27,004 nt of DNA from Kingella sp. (in: b-proteobacteria) (GTDB taxonomy: Bacteria > Pseudomonadota > Gammaproteobacteria > Burkholderiales > Neisseriaceae), in assembly GCF_030527935.1 (NCBI RefSeq), contig NZ_JAUMZV010000030.1:1-27004 (forward strand), read 5' to 3'. Below the pieces are notes generated by a model. That model was given only the letters and a program-made list of their open reading frames with translations. It did not search any database and was not told the origin of the DNA. Positions 22,500-27,004 of this stretch are shown one piece after another. Within the stretch, counting starts at the first letter, position 1, and each line of letters opens with the position of its first letter. The position numbers and the translations under genes are program-made.

Positions 22500-23375
22500 C
22501 TATTTTGTGTAAAACGATGGTTCGCCTTGGGGGCGGGTTTTGAAGCGTTTGTGCAGCCAGTAATATTGGGGGATTTGCTCGCGGATGCGCTCTTCGATAA
22601 AGACGTTCATGCGGTGCACGTCGGCGGCGGTGTCTGGGCTGGGGTAGTTTTCCCATGCGGGGTAGAAGCGCAGGGTAACACTGCCGTTGGCTTGGCGCGT
22701 GGGGATGGCGGGGATGATTTTGGCATGGGTCATTTGGGCGATGCGGGGCAGCCCTGCGATGGTGGCGGTGGGAATGCCAAAGAAGGGGATGAACAGGGAG
22801 TCTTTTGCGCCGAAGTCTTGGTCGGGCAGGTAGAGAAAGGGGGCGTTTTCGCTGCGGATGTGTTTGATGATGCTGCGCAGCCCTTCGGTGCGCCCGACTA
22901 GGAAAACGTTGTTGTAGCGGTGTCGCCCGTGCAGGATTTGCGCATCCAGCGCGGGGTTTTTTTGGTGGGAATAGACGCTAATCAGTGGCACGTCTTGGTT
23001 GAGCGCGTAAACGGCGGCTTCAAAGGCGGTGAAGTGGGGGTAGAGTAGGATGACTTTTTCGCCTGCGGCTAGGGCTTGGTCTAGGATGTGTTTGTCTTGG
23101 TATTGCACCATTTGGCGCAGCTCGGCGGCGGGGGCGTACCAGTATTTGCCGTATTCCAGCACCAAAAGTGCCATGTGGTAGAAGTGTTGGCGCAGGATTT
23201 GTTCGCGCTCGGCGGCGGTTTTTTCGGGGAAGCAAAGGGCAAGGTTGGTTTGCCCGACTTTGCGGCGCGGGGCGACCAGCCAGTAGCACAGCCAGCCGAA
23301 TAGGTGGGCAAGGGTGCGCAGGGCGGGGTGGGGGAGTTTGCCGAGTAGTTTGAGAATGAAGAAGGCGAATTTCAT
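22500..23375 (-). CDS. lpxL1: Lipid A biosynthesis acyltransferase LpxL1 (HtrB type)
   Basis: The 291-residue inner-membrane enzyme transfers a secondary acyl chain to the lipid A precursor. It follows meningococcal LpxL1 closely: a hydrophobic N-terminus, FYHMALLVLEYGKYWYAPA, the catalytic HFTAFE motif (His114, Glu119), VYALNQDVPLISVYSHQKN, FLYLPDQDFG and WLHKRFKTRP near the end. Loss of LpxL1 is known to lower endotoxin strength in meningococci. The stop is TAG that begins TAGGCAGCC, so it overlaps an uptake sequence. No clear ribosome binding site precedes the ATG; an uptake sequence lies there. Confidence 0.93.
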   Translation of the reverse strand: MKFAFFILKLLGKLPHPALRTLAHLFGWLCYWLVAPRRKVGQTNLALCFPEKTAAEREQILRQHFYHMALLVLEYGKYWYAPAAELRQMVQYQDKHILDQALAAGEKVILLYPHFTAFEAAVYALNQDVPLISVYSHQKNPALDAQILHGRHRYNNVFLVGRTEGLRSIIKHIRSENAPFLYLPDQDFGAKDSLFIPFFGIPTATIAGLPRIAQMTHAKIIPAIPTRQANGSVTLRFYPAWENYPSPDTAADVHRMNVFIEERIREQIPQYYWLHKRFKTRPQGEPSFYTK

Positions 23376-23539
23376 GGGGGGCTTTCAGGCTGCCTAAATG
23401 TGATGGATGCTACGGGTGGCTGTTTACCAACCACCCCCATCCTAACCTTCCCCCGCCAGCGAGAGAAGGAACAGATTGCAGATTTTTTACCTTTTTCAGG
23501 CTGCCTAATGGGATGATTTAAATACTGGGCGTTTCATGT

Positions 23540-23578
23540 TTTTCAGGCTGCCTTATACACCAAAGGCAGCCTGAAAAC
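23540..23578. repeat. Inverted uptake-sequence pair
   Basis: TTTTCAGGCTGCCTT and AAGGCAGCCTGAAAA enclose a loop of eight bases. It lies just downstream of the minus-strand gene ending at 23583, but no T run follows on the minus strand, so terminator function is uncertain. Confidence 0.55.
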
Positions 23579-23582
23579 GCTT

Positions 23583-24116
23583 TTAACGGCAGCCCAAGGT
23601 GGGCGCGAGCGTGTCAAAGCTGCGGTCAAGCGCGATGCACTCGGTTTCGCTGGGGCGGCTGCGGGCGAGTTCCACGCGCAATTCTTGGTTGGACAGGCGC
23701 AGGGCTTCGGCATCTTCGCCTTGTTGCGCAAAGCAGGTATCCACGCGCTGATAGTAGCGTTCGCAGGTGTTGGGCAGGGGCGGGAGATTTTCGGGCAGGG
23801 CTTCGGGCGGCGCGGCGGGGATGGGGGAATCGGTTGGGGGCGGCGTGTTTTCCCACGCGGCGATGTCGGACGCGCCCACTTGCTCTTTGGCGGCGCGGCG
23901 GGCGTTGAGAATGTCGTCTTGCGGGGTGTTTTGCACCCAAGAATAATCTTTGGCGGCATCGGAAGCCGATTGGGGCGTGGAAGCCACGGCAGGCGCGGCG
24001 GGCAGTTTACGCAGTTTGCTGCGCAGGCTCATGATAAACGTGAGCGACAGCACCATTGCCACCAATATCAATGGCAAGGCGTGTTCGGGTTTGAGCTTGA
24101 ATGGCGGGCGTTTCAT
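23583..24116 (-). CDS. Membrane-anchored protein of unknown function, coupled to trpC
   Basis: The 177-residue product has one N-terminal hydrophobic helix (about residues 13-31, HALPLILVAMVLSLTFIMS) and an outward region rich in Pro, Ala and Ser, then a helical Cys-containing C-terminus with NTCERYYQRVDTCFAQQG, ETECIALDRS and final GCR. The four cysteines suggest disulfides in the periplasm. I do not recognise the family. It begins with ATG overlapping the trpC stop (TGATG), so translation is coupled; a role in tryptophan synthesis is not implied. The frame is typical in composition. Confidence 0.75.
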   Translation of the reverse strand: MKRPPFKLKPEHALPLILVAMVLSLTFIMSLRSKLRKLPAAPAVASTPQSASDAAKDYSWVQNTPQDDILNARRAAKEQVGASDIAAWENTPPPTDSPIPAAPPEALPENLPPLPNTCERYYQRVDTCFAQQGEDAEALRLSNQELRVELARSRPSETECIALDRSFDTLAPTLGCR

Positions 24117-24898
24117 CAAAACAGTTTCCGTACTTCGGCAACGATGTCAGCGGCGCGCATAAAAGTTTCGCCGATGAGAAACGTGTTTACGCCGTGTTGC
24201 TGCATCAGTTGCACGTCGTCTTTGCTGGTGATACCGCTTTCGGTTACCACGATGTGGTCGCCCAGTTGCGGCAGCAGCGCGATGGTTTGCTGCAAATCCA
24301 CTTCAAACGTGTGCAAATTGCGGTTGTTGATGCCGCGCAGGGGCGTGGTCATGTGGGCGCATTTTTGCACTTCGCTCGCATCGTGCAGCTCCACCAGCAC
24401 CGCCATGTTTAGGCTGTGGGCAACCCGTTCTAGGTGCAACAGCGCGGTTTCGTCCAGCGCGGCGGCAATCAGCAGCACGGCGTCCGCGCCCCATGCGCGG
24501 GCTTGGTAGATTTGGTATTCGTCGATGATGAAGTCTTTGCGCAGCACGGGCAGCGACACGGCGGCGCGGGCTTGGCGCAGGTAAACAGGCGAGCCTTGAA
24601 AATAAGGCTCATCGGTGAGCACGGATAGGCAGGCAACACCTGCGGTTTCGTAGTCTTTGGCGTGCGCATCGGGGTGGAAATCGGGGCGGATTAAGCCTTT
24701 GGATGGGCTGGCCTTTTTGATTTCGGCGATGATGGCGGGCTGATGGGCTTCGTGTTTGGCGCGGATGGCGGCGATAAAGTCGCGCGGCGGCTCGGCGGTG
24801 CGGGCTTGCACTTTCATGTTTTCTAACGAGATTTCGGCTTTTTGCGCGGCGATTTCTTCGGCTTTGGTGGCGAGAATTTTGGCTAGGATGTCGGTCAT
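24116..24898 (-). CDS. trpC: Indole-3-glycerol phosphate synthase
   Basis: The 260-residue TIM-barrel enzyme closes the indole ring in tryptophan synthesis. Family signatures include AEIKKASPSKGLIRPDF (with the catalytic Lys), LTDEPYFQGSPVYL, PVLRKDFIIDEYQI (catalytic Lys), AVLVELHDASEV, GINNRNLHTFEVDL and VVTESGI. It is monofunctional, not fused to trpF. AAAGGAATCATC precedes the ATG. No other trp gene is in the window, in keeping with the scattered trp genes of Neisseriaceae. It shares the TGATG overlap with the next gene. Confidence 0.97.
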   Translation of the reverse strand: MTDILAKILATKAEEIAAQKAEISLENMKVQARTAEPPRDFIAAIRAKHEAHQPAIIAEIKKASPSKGLIRPDFHPDAHAKDYETAGVACLSVLTDEPYFQGSPVYLRQARAAVSLPVLRKDFIIDEYQIYQARAWGADAVLLIAAALDETALLHLERVAHSLNMAVLVELHDASEVQKCAHMTTPLRGINNRNLHTFEVDLQQTIALLPQLGDHIVVTESGITSKDDVQLMQQHGVNTFLIGETFMRAADIVAEVRKLF

Positions 24899-24980
24899 GA
24901 TGATTCCTTTGCGATGGGGTAGGCAGTCTGAAATGGGGATTTTCAGGCTGCATTTGTTTTTAGCGTGGATAACACAACAA

Positions 24981-25004
24981 GGCAGCCTGAAAACTCAGGC
25001 TGCG
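24981..25004. terminator. Hairpin after the LprI-like lipoprotein gene
   Basis: GCAGCCTGA (24982-24990) and TCAGGCTGC (24995-25003) form a tight stem. It lies 15 bases after the stop of the minus-strand gene ending at 25018. A T run is weak. Confidence 0.4.
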
Positions 25005-25017
25005 GTTTCAGGCTGCA

Positions 25018-26118
25018 TTATTCAATGCTGTACCCTTTAAGGTATTGCACGCGCTCGCGGGTCATGCGGGTGTCGCATTGCAGTTGCAAGTATTGGCTTT
25101 CTGTCGTGCTTTTGCCTTTGGCGGCGGCGTTGCGGCAGTTGCTGCGTTTTTTGCCTTCCCACGCGCGTTGTTCTTCTACAAGGTCTTGCTGGATTTGTGG
25201 GTCAATTTTGCGCCATGCGGATTTGATGGATTGGTCGGCTTTGCTGTTGGCTTCGCGGGCGGCATCCAGTTCTTTGTTGCTGATGTTGCTGGGTTTATCC
25301 GCGCTGGGGGTAAGTTTTTCAGGCTGCGGTTTGGCGGGGGCGGATGCGGCGTTGTCATTATCTAGGGCATCGGTTTTGGGCGCGGGCACAGCTTTGCGCA
25401 AGTCTTCGGGCTTGGGCGGCTCGGGGATGTCGTCAATCGGGGGGACGGTTTGCGGCGCGGGGATGGATGCTTCTTCGGCTTTGGGCTGGTCTTTTTGTTT
25501 GAGCAGTTTCAAGGCTTCGGCGCGGCTAACGTTTTTGCCGTTGATGTTGAGCGTGTCTTTTACGCCGTAGGCAGCAAGAGCATCGGCGAGCAAATTGGCT
25601 GCGCCTGTTAGGTTGTTATCGGTGGGGGAAAATTGGTTGTTTTGGGTGGAATAGTTAAGCGGGAAGCTGAGCGTGTGGTTGCTGAATGTGCTGTTGCTGC
25701 CTGTTAGGTGTTGGTTGATGATGTCTAGCGGGGCTTCGCTTTGCAGCAGGGGCGCGTTGGTTTGCGCTTGTTTAATCAGATTTTCGGGGATGGCGATGGC
25801 AACCTGCGCTTGGCAGGTGGCGGGCATTTGCCCCGCTTGGGGGTTGGTTACGGTTACGTTTAATTGAGCGGCTAGGGCGATGAGCTTGTCGGCATCAATG
25901 TAATCGTTGGCGTTGGCAAGGCGTTTGGCGTTGTTGGTAAGGGAGGTTTGGATGGTTTGTTTGACTTGGCTGTCTAGCGCGGGCATTTCGCAGCTGGTGC
26001 TGGCAACGGCGGAAGCAGCGGATGCGGCAGACGCGGCTTGCGGCGGGGTGTCGTTTTTGGAGCAGGCGGCAAGCGTTAGGGCGGCGGCTAGGGCAGCGGC
26101 TAGGGTGGTGTGTTTCAT
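25018..26118 (-). CDS. Lipoprotein with C-terminal LprI/DUF1311-like domain
   Basis: The 366-residue product has a lipoprotein signal peptide: MKHTTLAAALAAALTLAAC with the lipobox LAAC at residues 16-19 and Cys19 the lipid site. After Ser and Pro-rich linkers, the last about 85 residues match the pattern of LprI/DUF1311 domains, known as lysozyme inhibitors in some bacteria: a helix with VEEQRAWEGKKRSNC and a later Cys followed by TRMTRERVQYLKG. The middle (residues about 60-220) is not recognised. It probably sits in the outer membrane and may protect against host lysozyme; that is an inference from the domain. It stands alone between repeats. Confidence 0.8.
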   Translation of the reverse strand: MKHTTLAAALAAALTLAACSKNDTPPQAASAASAASAVASTSCEMPALDSQVKQTIQTSLTNNAKRLANANDYIDADKLIALAAQLNVTVTNPQAGQMPATCQAQVAIAIPENLIKQAQTNAPLLQSEAPLDIINQHLTGSNSTFSNHTLSFPLNYSTQNNQFSPTDNNLTGAANLLADALAAYGVKDTLNINGKNVSRAEALKLLKQKDQPKAEEASIPAPQTVPPIDDIPEPPKPEDLRKAVPAPKTDALDNDNAASAPAKPQPEKLTPSADKPSNISNKELDAAREANSKADQSIKSAWRKIDPQIQQDLVEEQRAWEGKKRSNCRNAAAKGKSTTESQYLQLQCDTRMTRERVQYLKGYSIE

Positions 26119-26308
26119 GTTGCGGGCTTTCTGGTTGAGAACAAAATAGGCGGCATCATATCAAAAATAGTGGGGGCTTGCCAAAAGGGGGGCGGTTTGG
26201 GGCAAGCAGTGAGGGCGTGGCAATGGTGGATAGGTTTCAGGCTGTCTTTGGGGGATGGAGCAGCCTGAAACGATGTTATCCATTTTCAGGCTGCCTTGGT
26301 GTTTCTAA

Positions 26309-26385
26309 CCAGTGCACGGCTTGCAAGCAAGCCGTAGGGGCGCGGGATGGTTTTTCAGGCTGCCTATTATTGCGCTCGCGTTCAA
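26309..26385. repeat. Palindromic intergenic repeat family A, copy 3
   Basis: CCAGTGCACGGCTTGC-AA-GCAAGCCGTAGG followed by an uptake sequence and TTGCGCTCGCGTTCAAGCG. Same order as at 11579 and 17938. Confidence 0.75.
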
Positions 26386-26387
26386 GC

Positions 26388-26464
26388 GTAGGGTGGGCAA
26401 CTGGTTTGCCTACCATGGCGGATGGCGTTACCGTTTTGGTGGGCAAGCGAGTTGCCCACCCTAC
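26388..26464. repeat. Repeat family C, copy 1 (inverted ends GTAGGGTGGGCAACT)
   Basis: The 77-base unit starts GTAGGGTGGGCAACT and ends with its exact complement AGTTGCCCACCCTAC. The inside contains GGTTTGCC and GGTGGGCAAGCG, so the whole can fold into one long hairpin. Confidence 0.75.
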
Positions 26465-26868
26465 GGTTTGGCGTTTCAGGCTGCTTCAATCGTTACCCAA
26501 AGGCAGCCTGAAAATGGCGCATTGGCGGCTTGCCGACATTTGGGCTAATGATAAAACGCCATCCTATTTCATCCACCATTTGGCGACGAGCCGTTGCCGC
26601 TCCATCGGCTGCTCGGTTTTCAGGCTGCCCAATGTGCGTAGGGTAAGCAAGCGAGTTGCCCCGCCTACGGTTTGGCGTTTCAGGCTGCTTCAATCGTTCC
26701 CCAAAAGCAGCCTGAAAATGGCGCATTGGCGGCTTGCCGACATTTTGGTTAATGGTAAAACGTCATCTTATTTCATCCACCATTTGGCGACGAGCCGTTG
26801 CCGCTCCACCGGTTGCTCGGTTTTCAGGCTGCCCCAATGTGCGTAGGGTGGGCAACTTGTTTGCCCAC
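26461..26868. repeat. Tandem duplication, unit about 204 bases, two copies
   Basis: CTACGGTTTGGCGTTTCAGG starts at 26461 and again at 26665, and the following about 180 bases are repeated with scattered differences, including the family B repeat and three uptake-sequence cores. The second copy ends in a full family C unit while the first ends in a shortened one. Confidence 0.8.
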
Positions 26869-26917
26869 CATTGTTCGTTCGCAATATTTTGGTGGGCAAG
26901 CGAGTTGCCCACCCTAC
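26843..26917. repeat. Repeat family C, copy 2
   Basis: GTAGGGTGGGCAACT (26843-26857) and AGTTGCCCACCCTAC (26903-26917) enclose a different centre from copy 1 (TTGTTCGTTCGCAATA). Confidence 0.75.
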
Positions 26918-27001
26918 GGTTGAGCTATTTCTTGTTTTCAGGCTGCCTTATATGTAGAAATCCCTAGCGTTGTTTACAGTATTTCAAGGACAATACCGTA
27001 A

Positions 27002-27004
27002 ATG
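27002..27004 (+). CDS. Possible start codon of a gene running out of the window
   Basis: The last three bases are ATG. AAGGA lies 11 bases before it (about 26986-26990) and the region upstream is free of repeats, so a gene may begin here; nothing of its product can be seen. Confidence 0.25.

Larger units (their letters stand above)
1..27004. repeat. DNA uptake sequences (AGGCAGCCTGAA, Kingella-type), window-wide set
   Basis: By eye I count about 65-70 cores (GCAGCCTGAA or complement). Examples on the plus strand are at 3718, 5873, 5901, 8532, 9941, 11452, 12612, 12956, 12982, 14165, 17828, 18022, 19918, 19936, 21692, 23563, 26504; on the minus strand at 3745, 4198, 4924, 5956, 7354, 11484, 11555, 11624, 12587, 12719, 13002, 15505, 16899, 17046, 20001, 21721, 22491, 23541, 26285, 26938. 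Most are between genes; some lie in coding regions (anmK, der, rdgB, prmA, clpX, nitroreductase). These are the targets of ComP in natural transformation. Confidence 0.9.
26119..27004. other. Gene-free mosaic of palindromic repeats and uptake sequences
   Basis: These 886 bases contain no credible gene. In order: two uptake-sequence-like cores near 26235 and 26262, another at 26285, repeat family A copy 3 (26309-26385), two complete units of repeat family C (26388-26464 and 26843-26917) and a shortened one (26637-26669), repeat family B copies (26577-26604, 26781-26808), and a tandem duplication of 204 bases. A long open frame (26178-26846) runs across these but is made of repeats. Confidence 0.85.

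Noticed and set aside
23685..24509. A 274-residue plus-strand frame across trpC and its neighbour
   Set aside because: It overlaps two better supported genes on the other strand, one of which is clearly trpC.
26178..26846. A 222-residue open frame on the plus strand
   Set aside because: It runs through uptake sequences, family B and C repeats and the tandem duplication; its protein is built of the same repeated words (FSGCL, RLLQS) and has no ribosome binding site.
26388..26917. CRISPR-like array
   Set aside because: Repeats are of unequal type, palindromic and carry uptake sequences; spacers are not regular and no cas gene is present.

Overview
The window looks like chromosome of a Neisseriaceae bacterium close to Kingella. 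The main evidence is the DNA uptake sequence AGGCAGCCTGAA (the Kingella-type dialect, from memory), whose core I count by eye about 65-70 times on both strands, together with Neisseria-like proteins: ComP, LpxL1, IlvI/IlvH, GlmM and an NfsA-type nitroreductase. Genes are mostly single housekeeping genes or short pairs separated by repeat-rich intergenic DNA. No rRNA, tRNA, CRISPR array, prophage or complete insertion sequence was found.

Layout. 1-2281: an IS-like end, then ilvH and ilvI (acetolactate synthase) on the minus strand. 2695-3696: two adjacent type IV prepilin genes on the plus strand; the second is comP, the DNA-uptake-sequence receptor. 3774-7333, minus strand: anmK (cell-wall recycling), a short inverted-repeat element, a DedA membrane protein, and glmM. 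7585-9048, plus strand: pyrB and pyrI (aspartate transcarbamoylase). 9103-9884: a consensus promoter with a hairpin leader, then a NYN-domain nuclease gene broken by one in-frame TAG. 9966-11435: der (ribosome assembly GTPase). 11436-11914: a repeat cluster that includes a pair of dRS3-like elements. 11915-14807, minus strand: rdgB, a small membrane protein, a zinc-ribbon membrane protein and prmA. 14885-15046: second copy of the inverted-repeat element. 15190-16872, plus strand: rpsT and clpX. 17057-19733, minus strand: nitroreductase and a secreted C69 dipeptidase. 20017-21675: a long structured leader and rhlE (DEAD-box helicase). 21765-26118, minus strand: AhpD-like protein, lpxL1, a membrane-anchored protein coupled to trpC, and a lipoprotein with a LprI-like C-terminus. 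26119-27004: a gene-free mosaic of palindromic repeats with a 204-bp tandem duplication.

The uptake sequence is the thread joining the window. It forms inverted pairs that act as terminators after comP, der and rhlE, supplies the last codons and stop of two genes, encodes a Gln-Pro-Glu-Asn insertion in others, and marks the ends of several intergenic repeat families. The most unusual items are: (1) the ~162-bp element present twice, whose arms differ by paired, structure-preserving changes; (2) the leader in front of the NYN gene, which can fold in two exclusive ways; (3) the nonsense-interrupted NYN gene; (4) the leader of rhlE, with a tiny reading frame rich in serine codons followed by a terminator-like hairpin; and (5) the prepilin gene directly fused, stop to start, to comP.
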